From the NCBI GenBank assembly GCA_030789695.1, contig CM061140.1, positions 175,422,319 to 175,486,318 of the forward strand: DNA of 64,000 nucleotides, read 5' to 3'. Position 1 is the first letter of the stretch, and every line of letters starts with the position of its first letter. Positions 32,612 to 45,077 of the stretch are shown here, piece by piece. The translations under genes and the position numbers were made by a program. This stretch comes from Scilla litardierei (lineage: Eukaryota > Streptophyta > Magnoliopsida > Asparagales > Asparagaceae). The notes beneath the pieces were generated by a model. That model was not told the DNA's origin and did no database searches. It saw nothing but the letters and a program-made list of their open reading frames with translations.

Positions 32612-32617
32612 ATGTAA
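32612..32617 (+). promoter_or_regulatory. AUG-stop minimal uORF in the NIP leader
   Basis: ATGTAA: a start codon followed at once by a stop, 257 nt upstream of the main ATG and inside the predicted leader. In Arabidopsis NIP5;1 this same hexamer in the 5' leader stalls ribosomes in a boron-dependent way and triggers mRNA decay, so channel synthesis falls when boron is plentiful. Only one other upstream ATG exists in the leader. The sequence match is direct; the function here is inferred by homology. Confidence 0.7.
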
Positions 32618-32699
32618 TTTTAGCCCATCTCTTCTCTCAATCCAATCCCCCCCCCCCCAAAAAAAAAAAATAACAAGAAAATTTAATCATTTTCGTGTC

Positions 32700-32711
32700 A
32701 TGTATCTTTAG
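32700..32711 (+). promoter_or_regulatory. Second short uORF in the NIP leader
   Basis: ATG TAT CTT TAG, three codons and a stop, between the AUG-stop and the main start. A ribosome resuming after the first uORF could be captured here. Preceded by a C-run and A-run (about 32647-32670). Confidence 0.5.
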
Positions 32712-32868
32712 CTAAATTCCTAGTTATCGTTGCATAAACCTGGCCATAATTTTCCAATTTCTATAGCAGTACTTTTATTGTAAAATTCCCTTCTCTACAA
32801 ACTACTCCCCTACCCCAAAACATCAACAACAAAAAAGATTGTCTAATTTGCTGAAGTGGTCAATTTGG

Positions 32869-35800
32869 ATGGCAATGCCGGAAACGGCGACGGCGGCGTC
32901 TGCGCCGGGGACGCCGGGGACGCCGGGGGGCCCGCTGTTCTCTTCGCTGCGGGTGGACTCGCTGTCGTACGATAGGAAATCGATGCCGCGGTGCAACAAG
33001 TGCATGCCCCTCGACGCCTGGACCGGCGTCGCCGCATCTCCCACGTGCGGGCTCGCCGATCATTTCCCCAAGCCCGACGTCTCGCTCACCCGCAAGGTAC
33101 GCTCGCACGTGCGAAACTCGAATATATCGTAGCTGGTAATTTATTATTGCGTTTGAGTTGGGTTTTAGACTTTAGGCAGCACGTAGGGTTTAAGTTGCTG
33201 ATTGCATGATTATAATAATACAAGGTCGGCAATTTTTAAACTTTATCACAGTCAATTTTATGAGGCTATAATGAGTTATTATTTTTCCAATTGTCGGGGA
33301 TATTATCGAAATTCTAGCCACATTAATGACGTTCGATATTTATCATAACGAATATCAAAGTTTGAGGATGTAATCCCGTTGACTCGTACTACTCAACAAA
33401 AACAACCCTGTTAAAATGGGGCCCACCCTGGCCAACGAGACGGTATGGTCATTTTTAAGAATTGCATATGTTTTTGTGGGCTATGCATACATTTTCCGCT
33501 GTCTAGGTTTTCTATTAAGGTTGTAGTTGGTTTGGAGTAATATAAAAGAAAAAAAATAAAAATAAAAAAGACAGCAAAAGAAAAGCAATTTTGCTGCTTG
33601 GTTCCTACAAAAGTTAAATTGAAGAATGCAATGAAAAAAAATAATTTTGAATTAACTAGGTGGTTTGAAATTTTTTTCTCTTTGCAGTTGTCTTCAATTC
33701 AAACTTTAATTTAATAGCAATGAAAAGTTAGAAAGAAACAATATAGTTTTGTCTAATTTCTTTTTCTTTCATTTTCTTTTTGCAAATGTGATAATTTTTG
33801 GGTATATTCGTGTTTATGGGTGTTTTCGCACCGCTGAATTGTTGACTAGAGGATGAGAGGTCAACACGGTCAAAGGGGACACGCGGGACCTCCGGGATCG
33901 GTTGAAGGCGCAGTCGCTCTGCGAGGGACGCGCGGAACCTTGCGTCGGCTTGCCGAAGGGTAGCCTCGGCAAAGCGACGACCTCCTGGTGGCGGAGACGA
34001 ACGGGCTCGGGGATGAGGGCGCTCGGCTCCGACTGTGAAGGCGCTGAGAGGTAGCCTCGGTGCCGCGGGATCTCCTGGACCTGAATAGACGAGAGAGCTC
34101 GTCAGGGTGGTCGGATCTTGGTTCCGACCGATTCCCCTCTGATGCCAAAATCAGATTTGGTCTGATAGGTGCTCGATGGGATTGGGCATGGTTCGCGCAG
34201 AGACCAAGCACCGATCCTCGGGCCGAGTTATGGATGAGAAGTATGTAAAGGTGGAAGATGTAAAAGTGTATACGAGATACCCCCGTTGTTAATCTCGGAG
34301 ATCCGCCCCTTGATGACGACGCCTCCTTCCTCTTCATTTAGGGGAGTCCCCTAGCAATGGGCCATGATGAGGACGTGCTAATGTGGAAACATTGACCCCC
34401 ATAACTGTCACGTTTGATGATGTGATGAATGCCATGAAGGTGGAGTCATGGCCATGAGTGACTGCCATAATTGGCGGGCCATGATGGCTTGTTGCCATAA
34501 TTGGCGGGCCATGATGGCTTGTTGCCATAATTGGCGGACCATAATGGCTGGAGTGAGGGCCATGAAGTCGGGCCATGATTGGCGAGTTATTGCCATGAAG
34601 GTGGCCGTCATAATTGGTGGGTCATGATGGCGGGAGTGATGGTACTGAGCGGTTACCATATTTGGCGAATGCTTCCTCGATTTGGGCCCCGATTTCCTCC
34701 ACTATTGAAGTTGGCAGCCTTTTGGGCCTTTGTCTTGGGTGGAGAAGCGCGACCCGCCCGTGAGATCATTGGGCTGTAGCCTAAGGCCGTAATAGGCTGG
34801 TCGACTGGTCGTGGTTGACTTGGCTCCTCCGGTCCCGATCAAAATTGTCATATAAATTCGGATTATTATATTGTTGTGCGTTTTTATTGTTTTACTTCTT
34901 TGGATATGCACAATTTTTTTCCTAATACTGATTATCGTATCATAATCAGATATTTCTTTCCTAATAACATAGATATATGTAGTCATAATACTCCTCGGTT
35001 GATAATCGGCGTGATGTTGCTTTATATAGATATAGATATAGACATAAGTATGTTAACATCATTATATAGGTAATGAACGTTCACTCTTTGACGAGACAAA
35101 TTAAATGAAATTCAACCATATCCAGAGTAAATCCAGTCCTTGTGCTCTCATCTCTTAATCTATTATACAAATGGTGAAGATGTCTCATGTTGCAACTTTG
35201 TCACAGTCATACTTTTTATGGGTGCCACCTGGGACTCCATCTCATCCCACTTGCACAAAGTCCGCCCAAAAAATGACCCACAAATACACCCTTCCACCCA
35301 AAAACAATGACCCAACTTCACACCCACCACTCAAAAAATCCCAAAAACTCTCCGACGATACCGACACACCCACAGTTCTCACTCCTTTTCGGTTGTGTGC
35401 ATGCACCGCATCATGTTCATGGGAGTGTTTTTTTTGACGCCGTGCACTGTATGCACGAGCTATTTCTATTTAATCAATATCTCTAAGACTTCATGTCTTT
35501 CTTCCCCAGTCCAACCAACAGTCAACTACTTTCTTTTTTTGCTTTCTTTTTGCCACACCCTCGCAACCTCCACTGTCTTTAAAACATATAATAATAACAG
35601 GAGTAATGTAAGAGAGTGGGTCGCTTGCCTCTGCTGTTTTCAATAGTCAATGCATGGTGTCAATCAATGCTGCTTGCAATAATGCATGCTATATTATGCG
35701 AAAATAGATGGCTTATATATGGTAGAAATCATTTTCAGTGGATAAATGGGTTAATGTATTGTTTTAAATCTAAGAGAATTAAACTAAATAATCTTGAACA

Positions 35801-36976
35801 TCGAAGGGTGCTAGAGACAAAAATTTCAATTTTCCTTAAAGGCCGTTTTGCAAAAACTACCTTTTAACTTTCATACGATTCCCAGAAAATTACCTTGGAT
35901 TTCACAAAATTACCTTCAACTTTCATGCGTTGCTCAAAAAACTATCTTTAAGTACTTGGCGTTGTTGGTTCATGATCTGCTTACATGGCGACCGGTTGAT
36001 TTACAATGGCAGCTCGGAGCAGAGTTTGTGGGCACGTTCATCCTAATCTTCGGCGCGACAGCGGCCCCGATCGTGAACCAGAAATACAACGGCGCGGAGA
36101 CCCTGATCGGGAACGCGGCATGCGCAGGCCTGGCAGTCATGATCGTCATCCTGTCCACCGGCCACATCTCCGGGGCCCACCTCAACCCCTCGCTCACCAT
36201 CGCCTTTGCGGCGCTCCGCCACTTCCCCTGGCCGCAGGTGCCCGCATACATTGCGGCGCAGGTGTCGGGATCCATCTGCGCCTCCTACGCGCTCAAGGGC
36301 ATATACCACCCGTTCCTGTCGGGCGGGGTGACCGTTCCCTCCGTCGGCACCGTGCAGGCGTTCCTCATCGAATTCGTTATCACTTTCATTCTGTTATTCG
36401 TCGTCACGGCCGTCGCCACCGACACCCGTGCGGTATGCATACCTGTATGGATAGCTGCATAGCTCATTTCACTTGATTGACTTGCACACGTTTCTTTCGT
36501 TTAGGTTGGAGAGCTGGCAGGGATTGCAGTCGGGGCTACTGTGATGCTCAACATCCTTATTGCAGGGTTAGTATCTATACCTGTAATGCTTGCTTGCAGC
36601 ATGATGTTTTGAATTGGGGAGTTACAATGATTCGTGGAGCTTACATCAATTCATTAGAGAAGAAGTCCGCTTTCCTATAGTGCTCAATTCCTATTCTATT
36701 ACCTTGATCTAGAAATTCGAGAAATAAGCTAATGGTGTGAAATCAAATAGTTAGCATATTCTATCTTTAATATGCAGGCCATCTAGTGGTGGATCTATGA
36801 ATCCTGTGCGAACGCTAGGACCAGCGGTGGCGGCGGGAAATTATCGGCAGATATGGATATACCTCGTGGCGCCAACTGCCGGGGCCGTCGCAGGGGCTGC
36901 GGTGTACACCTTCGTCAAGCTCAAAGAGGATGACGGTGTGCCCGTCACGCCACGCAGGAGCTTCCGCCGTGGCTAG
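32869..36976 (+). CDS. NIP5;1: NIP5;1-type aquaporin (boric acid channel)
   Basis: Four exons: 32869-33096, 36013-36432, 36505-36566, 36778-36976, all with GT-AG introns; 302 residues, the usual size. It is a plasma-membrane channel of the NIP II group that takes up boric acid, in roots in well-studied species. The N-terminus has two adjacent TPG triplets (residues 15-20), shown in Arabidopsis NIP5;1 to be needed for polar placement. Exon 2 has the first pore motif in its NIP II form, [12 protein letters not shown] (NPS at about 36184). Exon 4 has [12 protein letters not shown] (NPV at about 36800) with the filter Arg. The C-terminus ends RSFRR followed by Gly. Start: the first in-frame ATG (32869); MPET at 32875 is an alternative. 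Exons are GC-rich unlike their surroundings. Confidence 0.95.
33843..34850 (-). mobile_element. Antisense LTR-retrotransposon fragment in NIP intron 1
   Basis: GC-rich unlike the rest of the intron. On the minus strand a TATA-less LTR-like stretch runs into TTTGGCATCAGAGGGGAATC (about 34135-34155), which resembles an LTR/primer-site junction, and then an Arg/Ser/Pro-rich open frame (33870-34337) typical of gypsy leader-gag DNA. The ends and target duplication are not defined, so this is a tentative call. Confidence 0.35.
34440..34660. repeat. Tandem repeat of GGCCATGATGGCTTGTTGCC units
   Basis: A unit of about 31 bp built on GGCCATGATGGCTTGTTGCC plus ATAATTGGCGG is perfectly repeated twice at 34478-34540, with diverged copies on both sides. 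It lies within the antisense fragment. Confidence 0.75.
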
Positions 36977-37453
36977 CTGATGTCAACCCCTAAACATATA
37001 TATGCTATCTTCCCGTCAGCCGTATGGATAAATTTAAGTTCGTGTTTGTAATGGTTGTGGGTATCTGCTCTGGTGCTTGCCTCTGTGTTGCTGTGATGTT
37101 GTCTGTGTTTGTGTGTTTGTGATTGGTGTCTTTGCTACTGGTGGGTGGCTTGGTTTGTAACAGTGTTTGTGTTGGGGCATGCAGATAATTTAGTTGGGTG
37201 TAAACATATATATACATATATGAATATATGAATGAAGTTGGTGGTGTCTATACATATGTGTGTTCATTGTTCTTGTGTGTGGGTGGCACTGTTCGTAGCA
37301 TTCAGGCTTTTGTTTATGATATGAGTGCCAGGATTTAAGCATGCGGAGGACACTTTTGCAGACGAGCTATGTAACATCCAAGGTTTTTGGGTTGCATTTT
37401 TTTTTTCCACTTGACTAGATTTATAGAAGACTAGAAAATACATGTGCCCTCAG
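36977..37453 (+). other. 3' flank of the NIP gene
   Basis: TG-rich sequence with no clear AATAAA; AATGAA near 37230 could serve as poly(A) signal. It ends at the hAT target duplication. Confidence 0.4.
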
Positions 37454-37479
37454 GTCACGGGTAGGGGTGGGCATCGGGT

Positions 37480-37710
37480 AAACCCGAATTTTTTAACCGA
37501 ATCCGATTCCGATTCCGATTTTATTCGGATGGGAAAAATTAGTCCGAATTCCGATTCCGAATTTTTTTCCGAATCCGATTCCGAATCCGATTTTAATTCG
37601 GACAGGATATTTAATCCGAATTCCGATTCCGATTCCGAATATTGACAGTTCCGATTCCGATTCCGATTCCGGTTCCAAAAATGGCCAATTCCAATTCCGA
37701 TATTGGATAA
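37480..37710. repeat. Left subterminal CCGATT array of the hAT element
   Basis: More than twenty CCGATTCCGAAT-like half-sites in about 230 bp, the probable transposase-binding region (hAT elements use subterminal repeats this way). Frames here read Ser-Asp-Ser-Asp purely from the repeat. Confidence 0.85.
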
Positions 37711-37915
37711 AAATCTTTGTTATTTCCAAATTTATATAATCCAAACATCCCAAAAAATAAAAATATTTAAGAAGGTCAAAGCCAATTACTTCCAAAATTT
37801 CTAATATAGGCAATACCAAAATGCAAATACAAACTCACCAAAATTTCAACAAACTAAATTCAAATTCAAAGTATCATCCCAGATTTCCAATATATATTCA
37901 CACAATCACAACTAC

Positions 37916-38050
37916 AAATTAAGGTTCATCCCAATATTTCAAATACATAAACAATCACACCTTCAAATAAAAGTTCATCCCAATATTTCAAATACAAACA
38001 CAATCACACCTTCAAATAAAGGTTCATCCCAATATTTCAAATTCAAACCG
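37916..38050. repeat. About 57-bp tandem repeat, three copies
   Basis: Units contain GTTCATCCCAATATTTCAAA followed by an ACAATCACACCTTCAAATAA block. Within the hAT element, downstream of the transposase gene. Confidence 0.75.
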
Positions 38051-38245
38051 ACCAACAGTTCACTCTTCATAGTTCAACCTTTATTTTAGATTCGCAGAAT
38101 CACAATAAGCCCACAAACAGATATTTTTACTACAATAGAAAACATCAAAAAAATAAAAAATGAAAGCAGTTCACAAAATACACTAGATTAAAAAATTCTT
38201 TTAATTCAGTTCACAATGCAGATCTCATCTCTGGCCAATAGCTGC

Positions 38246-38312
38246 ATACTTTTTCCATCCATAAAGTGTCGTACTCTTTCCGTCCATAAAATGCCGTACT
38301 CTTTCCGCCCAT
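38246..38312. repeat. About 28-bp tandem repeat, three copies
   Basis: CCATAAAGTGTCGTACTCTTT and two variants in tandem, inside the hAT element. Confidence 0.7.
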
Positions 38313-39664
38313 AAAGTGTCCATGCGGGATGATTCCTGAAACGCAGAAATGAACATGAGAAAATATTAGTAAGTTACTAAACAAATTTGAGCAATGACCA
38401 TTATTGATATGCCAACCTTGCTGAAATCTATTTACAAAGTGATAGAATAATTCTAAAATCATTGATACCTTCAAATATATAATTGAATCCATAATTTGAA
38501 GAATCATGCGATTAGATGTATGGATTAATCATTCTTACTAAGCAAAACAGATAAACAAGAACGAGGCTCCTGATGGGTGTGAACAATTTCAATCTCTTTC
38601 CCAATTGATCTAGGGGTGTGAACAGCTTAATGTGGAATTTTTAGATACCCAATGGATGAGCAAACAATATAGAAAACACACTATTTTTAATGCATCTATG
38701 TTTTAAGACGTACATATCAATATGATCAGTTTCGATCATCAAGAAAAGAAGTGGAGTATTTATTTATTTATTTTACACACCATAGGAGGAAATTTGATGG
38801 TATGTTAGTTGAAATTCATTTTTACATACACATGTGGGGATGTGTCTATGGTTATCTAGTTGTTTTACAGTTTAGACTACATTTGTTTCAAGCAACCTTG
38901 TATGTGATAAGTCGATGATCCATACGCTTGAAATTAACGGATCTGCTTGGCAATAATTCTCAATCAACAAATTCAGTCACGGATCATATGGTAGAATGAA
39001 AAAAAAATCCTAGGATAAGAATTTCGTCATTTATCAGCACATTTTCTTCTAACAGGAGAAGTAAGTACCTTATGTCACTAACCAAGATTAAATGAGCTGT
39101 GTGATATAATGACACTTCCATCATTCCATGATGTGGAAAAAAAAAGATTGAAAGGAACACATTCTAAAGTAGAACCCATACTGGTTGGGATATGAATAAA
39201 CTTATTGAAAGACTACAATAAGATGATCTAAACAAAACAGCTAAATGGTTTGCAGAAGAAGGAATGATATTGGACGTAACATGGTTTTAAATATACCGAC
39301 ATAAACATCCATAGCATCCATATATGTTAATGAATACTCCCTAATATCTTGATATAACAAATGACAAAGCATGGAGAGAAAATTGTACAAGAAAAAAAAC
39401 ACGCCTGTGGAATAGCAGCATAACATGCAAGCTTATTTGAGAGAACATCAACTCCACCAGCTTCCATGATAGTTAGTTTATTCTTTTCATGAGAAACAGA
39501 AATTATTGAGAGCATCCACAAGGCAACTGTTGCCCCAAAAAAATTTGCTGGATCAGGAGCCTCGTTCGCATCCCTCATGTTTGATAATGCTAGTAAAAAT
39601 ATATAGACGCATTGCAGTTATATGATATAATGTAAAGAAACAAGATATACCTGATAAATTTGTC

Positions 39665-42219
39665 TCATAATTCGGTTACAGATTCACTAAGCAGTTTGCT
39701 AAGCTCACTGTCATTCTCCAATTCTGCACAAAGAACACGTTTGATATTATAAAATTTTAAGGTTCAATCATTCTAAAATTAAATATAAAACTAATATACC
39801 TTCATCTAATTTTGCACTCATCTCGTCCTCCATCGTGTAAACACAGTCGAGATTTGTAAATGTTCTAGGCTTCAACCAGTCTTGTGCACAAATGAGAGCC
39901 TCCGCAGTCTTTGGAGCCAAAGAACTCCTATGCTCATCAAGTATACGTCCTCCCGTGCTAAAAGCCGACTCTGAAGCCACAGTTTTAATTGGAATTGCTA
40001 AGACATCTCGAGCAACTTTTGCCAACACCTTATAATTGGAGGAGTTTGACTTCCACCATGCCAAAATATCAAACTGCTGAGGTGGTACAAACTAACAATA
40101 AAAATTTGAATTTGTCAGTCAATAAGCCAAGTATATATTATATAAAGCAAAACACTATTGCGTTAATAGATTAATACCCGATCAGTGAGATATCGATCAA
40201 CCTCGCCCACTTGTTCTGGATTTGTTGATTGTTGACGAAGAAACATAGCCAACGGATCAAACTCATCCCTCGAAGCGATAGTAGATGCATTTCTCCCAGG
40301 ATCTTGACGTTGAGTCACTTGTGTAGTCAAATCTGTGTTGTACTCATCATAAATCCTATAAAGCTCATTCTTTAAGTTGCTCACGCAATCTTCACCAATC
40401 ACTTCTCCAAATGTATTCTTAAACCAAAATCCAAGTACATTTAATTTATACCGGGGATCTAAGATAGCGGCCAAAAATAATACTCTATTTTGAGACATGT
40501 CTCCCCAGTACTTGTCATACTTCTTCTGCATAGAATATGCCATGTTCGCAATACTAGGATCATTACTCATCTTTTCATTTTTGATGTGCCCAAATATCAA
40601 ACCTGTCTCACCAAAGTAAAAATTTGATGTAGCATACAATGATCCTGTAAAGAAACATAACATGAACTTTAGTTCATTAAAACATGTGTAAATTTGAATC
40701 ATAAAACAATTACCAATTTAATATGTACCTGAGACACGCTTTGTGATGTCATGGAAAAGACCTAAGAAGCTAGAAATACTTCTCGCATTCTCCCAATCTT
40801 CAGCTGTAGGTGGTCCTTTCAGTTTCCTTTTTCTAGTTTCCTCCTCGGTCTCTACTCTATCAATAGGTGGGAGATGGGTTTTAGGCAAATATCCGAATTG
40901 AATCATCTTTTTAAATGCATTTTCAAACTTTTCAGCTCTATCCAACATGATATATGTAGAGTTCCATCTAGTAGGGACATCAAGCTCAAGAAAAGGCTTC
41001 AGAGTAATCTTTGCACGTGTCACGCAATGTTTAAAATTCTCAAATCTCTGTGACGATGACTTAACCAATTTAACCGCATTACGGACCCGAATCACAGAAT
41101 CTCCAATGTCCTTTAACTCTTCTTGGACAATCAAATTTATTATATGTGCTGTACACCTACAATAACAAACAAACAGTTTAAAACTTACACTACCTAGATA
41201 AATTATGATAAATATGTAACCATCAATGCATACACATAATATTTATACCTGACATGCATGTAGTCACCATTACAAACTTGATGATGCTTCAGTACATCGC
41301 TCCTCTTGAGATATGCAATTGCTCCAGCATTGGCCGATGCATTATCCACTGTCACTGTGAGAATTTTATCAATACTCCAATCTATGAGTACATCTTCCAA
41401 GTGTTGGCCAATACCCTCTCCACTGTGGTCAGCTAACTTCTTGAAGGACATTATTTTCTTCTGTAAATTCCAGGTCTTGTCAATAAAGTGAGCAGTCACA
41501 CACATGTAAGTGATGTTTTGTAAAGATGACCAAGTGTCAGTTGTAAGACACACACGATGGGCTGATCTTTTTATAAAATCTCTCAAATCGGTCCTCTTAT
41601 CGAAATATATCTTCATAACATCCCTCATGGTTGTGTAACGAGAAGGGATTTTAAACCGAGGTTCAATCTCTAACATGAACTTAATAAATCCCGGTTTCTC
41701 CACAGTTGTAAAAGGAAGCTCATCCATAATCAAAAACTGTGCCAAAGCTGATCTTGCAACATTTTGACTAAACCCCAGTCTCACCTTCGCCTGTGAAGAT
41801 GCCTTTCCAAATTGATATGTCAATGTCTGCTGACTCTTTTGATTAATCCCTAGGTAATCACTATAATCCTTGCAATTTAACAAATGCTTACGCAATGGTG
41901 TAGTGCCTTGGGATCTAGAGTCAGATTTCAAAACGCTTCCACAATAGTCACATTGTGCCTCCTCTGATTGAACTTTAGGATCAGCATTATATCCTAATTT
42001 GGTGAAATGATCCCACACTAAAGATGCATTCTTTCGTTTTTTCTTTGGAGGTTGAGGGATTAGATTCTCTTGTGAACCCTGACCAGCAGTATGGGAGGGT
42101 GAAACTGAAGATGTTAAGGCTCCACTTGAACCCCCAACTAAAGGATTAGGATGCTCATTCAATGGTTCAGTTGCATTTAAATCCTCGACATCATGAGCGG
42201 ATGATGATGGAGGATCCAT
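39665..42219 (-). CDS. hAT transposase (BED zinc finger, RICESLEEPER-like)
   Basis: Five exons on the minus strand: 42219-41249, 41156-40729, 40644-40178, 40091-39800, 39723-39665. All junctions are GT-AG and in frame, giving 738 residues, normal for the family. Residues 59-63 are KKKRK, a likely nuclear signal. A BED zinc finger spans about 66-118 (VWDHF, CDYC, HLLNC). Catalytic Asp 228 lies in TTDTWSS and Asp 292 in TVDNASANAG. The catalytic Glu is in ASESAFSTGG, within the C-terminal dimerisation domain (ILAWWKSN...LAPKTAEALICAQDWL). The protein would bind the element ends and cut and paste it. No stop or frameshift was found. Start: ATG GAT CCT at 42219. Some host genes are tamed relatives, but the intact TIRs and target duplication argue this is a live transposon. 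Confidence 0.92.
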
Positions 42220-44870
42220 ATACCTAATGGATAATTAACAGTTATGGATAATTGGATATGCATGAAATAAAAAAAGTAAGAAAATATGAAACTAGAAACA
42301 TTCGCAGCAACATTTAAATTAAAGAAAAAAGAAAATTGATTCATGCCTTTGGTAAGGAAAGACAAGCAAGATCACAAAAAGCATATTGGATAATTTACAA
42401 AAGCTCGTGATCTCTATTACTTTTATTTTAATTTTAGAATAATTGTTATAACATTTTCTTAGAATGCTGGCCTCCCCAACAATTTCTTAGTGGGATGCCA
42501 ATATTTATCATTGTTTTCTTACCAATGCTTACTATGTATATTCCAGCTTAATCTATTGTCCACAACTCTCAGAGTGCCGAATTTCCTAGTAGCACTGTCC
42601 CTTTGAATCATATGCAATCCAGACATTATCATATTGCCATCTTACACTACGAAAGCCTGATTTGGATGCTTGATTGAGAAGTTTTCAGTGGTTTGATTTG
42701 TTAGGATGATATTTCTCTTGATAAGGTTAATGTTATCGTTTCCAATAATTTATTATCAAACAACAATAGACCATAATGGGAAAGATAAAATAGTTTATTC
42801 CACCCTACTACCAAAACAGGACATGAGTGGATGGGAGGGCACATGTTGAGTATTAACAGTTGGCCATAAACACTAGATTTTATAGTGGAAATTCGTTGTT
42901 CAGATAAAAGTTAAACTGGGAATTTCTTAACTATATGTGAAATGTTGCAATATTTGTCAAATTTACTAACGAGTTCAAAACAGAATTAACTTGGACGATT
43001 TTTAATCTTCCTTTCCCCGTGACAGCTTGGTTTCATGCTTAGAGGCACGGAAGTTAATCGGCAGGACTTTTATATTTATTATTAAGTTGTATTATCTATG
43101 GTATGATGGAGGTAAAATTAAAGGAAGAAAGAACTTGAATGAAAATGATAAATTGCAGAAAAGGGATGACAGGGTAGATAGGACAAACTTCTATTATTCT
43201 TTTTCAAAGAGGTACAAAATAAATAAATAAATATCTTCTTTTACTCTTGACTATAGGTCTCCAATCATTAGAGACGGGGTTAAAAACACAGTTGTCCTCC
43301 TTATATGGTTTCTGTAAAATGGAAAGATGTTCGGCTACCTCGGATAAGATTGAAGAACTCTTATGATTCACTAAAATCCATAACTAAAGTAAATTATGCC
43401 AATGATCATATCCTGAGGTCTACATGTTCGATCCTCTTTTTTTCTTCCACCTTTTGTGTAAAGAATGCAATACTTGTATTAGCTCACAACATAATAGTTT
43501 AAGATTATGAGTTTTAAACAGTATGAAAGCAAGCTATCTTTGATAGCGCAAGTGCATACGTGGACATAGGAAAGGGAATGGATTAATTATAAATGCAATG
43601 GGGCTAAAATTTTGAGATATTTATGAGCTAAAAACAAACAAACTTATATGAGCTTGGGTGGATGACTAGAGATCAGAGACATAGGGACTCTTTAAACTTC
43701 TTCCTTGTAGAACTATACCAACTGATGCATGGTCTGATTCATGTTTAGAACCAGTCAAGGTCGAACACATGATATGCCTTGAATTAGTGCCACAAATTTA
43801 CAATATGCCGCCCAAAAAGTTTGGAGAGAACTATACTCAAGAAATTCAATATTGAAATCCATACTTCATTCCCAGCAACCACATGCCACATCACCAACAG
43901 ATTTCTATAGATTATCACATAAGAAAGATGAGCTACATTTGCATGTTGTTACCATTTATGCATGACAAACATGATCAAATGATACAAATAAATAACAATT
44001 TTTTATGAATTTGAAGGATGTATTGCAAAATACACTGAATGAAGAAAGACCAAATTTGATCTTGTTGTAATCAGGATTAACAAAAAAAAACCATTATCAA
44101 ATTCTTCATCAAATTAACAACAGTAGCAGTCGTCCTCAATCTAAACTCCATCAAAATAACAAGCCTCAGAGATGTAGATATCAGCCTCATCCAAAATAAA
44201 TCAAACACTAAATCAATTACTTAAGATGGGATCGATCTTACCTTCAGATGAAACCAAACAAAAAATTATTTTTACCTTCAAGATGGGATCAATCGCAACA
44301 GAGTACAACGAGAGGGACTGTAAGAGAGAGGCGCTAGGCGGCGGATCAGCCGGAGGAGGCCGTTCTTCCACAGGGACCCTGCAAACACCAAGCTTCGGTC
44401 AGAGATAGAAGGGGAGACGCAAAAAAAAAATGGCATCGCTCCTTATTTGCGTCAACGTATCGATGTAAACTGGTCGAAATCGAACATAAAATAGAGATTT
44501 ACCTTGAATCGGCGAAGCTTCGGCGATCAAAATCAACAAAAACGTCGGGATTTTTTTCCTGAATCACGTGGCGAGTCGGTGATCCTTGTCTTCGAAGCTT
44601 CAACCTCCTTGAAGACCTCGGACTGGAAGAGAGGGAACGGAATTGAGTAGGTCTTTGAAAAAGAACTGATGGAGGTTTGTGAAGAAGAAGAAGAGGCGGC
44701 GTGCGATTTGGATTTTAGGGAAAAAGAACTGAAGAGTTCTGTGAAGACGAAGAATAGGCGGCCTACGCGTTGGATTTTAGGGTTGTGGACTTGTGGTCCA
44801 GGTCCTTGTTGACCTACAGACTTGAGACTTGACTACTACAGTTACGAAAGGGTAAAAAGAACTCATATAA
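42220..44870 (-). promoter_or_regulatory. 5' region of the hAT transposase gene
   Basis: About 2.6 kb upstream of the transposase ATG, probably promoter and untranslated leader. AT-rich until about 44200, then GC-richer. At 44640-44790 there is a diverged tandem duplication (two copies of GGATTTTAGGG and AAAAAGAACTGA blocks). No other gene recognised. Confidence 0.4.
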
Positions 44871-44879
44871 ATTTTTTTT

Positions 44880-45077
44880 GACCGAAGTATCCCGATATTT
44901 CGGAATCGGTTAGGACCCGCTTTTTAGCGTACAAATCCGAATTCCGATTCCGAATTGAACCGGACAAGGATTTTAAACCCGATTCCGATTCCGGTTCCGA
45001 ATATTCGGACAATTCGGAATCGGAACCGGGTTCGGAACCGGGTTCGGAACCGGGTTCGGAATCGGAACCGGTGTTTT
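44880..45077. repeat. Right subterminal CCGATT / CGGAAC array of the hAT element
   Basis: Repeats of CGATTCCGAAT and four tandem CGGAACCGGGTT-like units (about 45015-45068). Counterpart of the left subterminal array. Confidence 0.85.

Larger units (their letters stand above)
33097..36012 (+). other. Large first intron of the NIP gene
   Basis: 2.9 kb, GTACGC...GGCAG. Its middle third holds an antisense LTR-like fragment (33843-34850). The rest is AT-rich with poly-T runs. Near 35830-35960 a stretch with repeated AAACTACCTTT / AAATTACCTT resembles a dispersed repeat also seen at 49750. No extra exon was recognised. Confidence 0.85.

Noticed and set aside
33870..34337. 155-codon minus-strand host gene in NIP intron 1
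   Set aside because: Arg/Ser/Pro-rich with no domain, lying in a block that looks like an LTR-element leader.
35848..36012. Upstream extension of NIP exon 2 as a start exon
   Set aside because: The open frame runs upstream of 36013, but exon 1 (32869-33096) joins exon 2 in phase at the conserved SLTRK-LGAEF junction and an AG acceptor lies at 36011-36012.
37442..37819. Acidic Ser-Asp repeat protein
   Set aside because: Encoded by the CCGATT subterminal array of the hAT element; a mirror case exists at 44863-45248.
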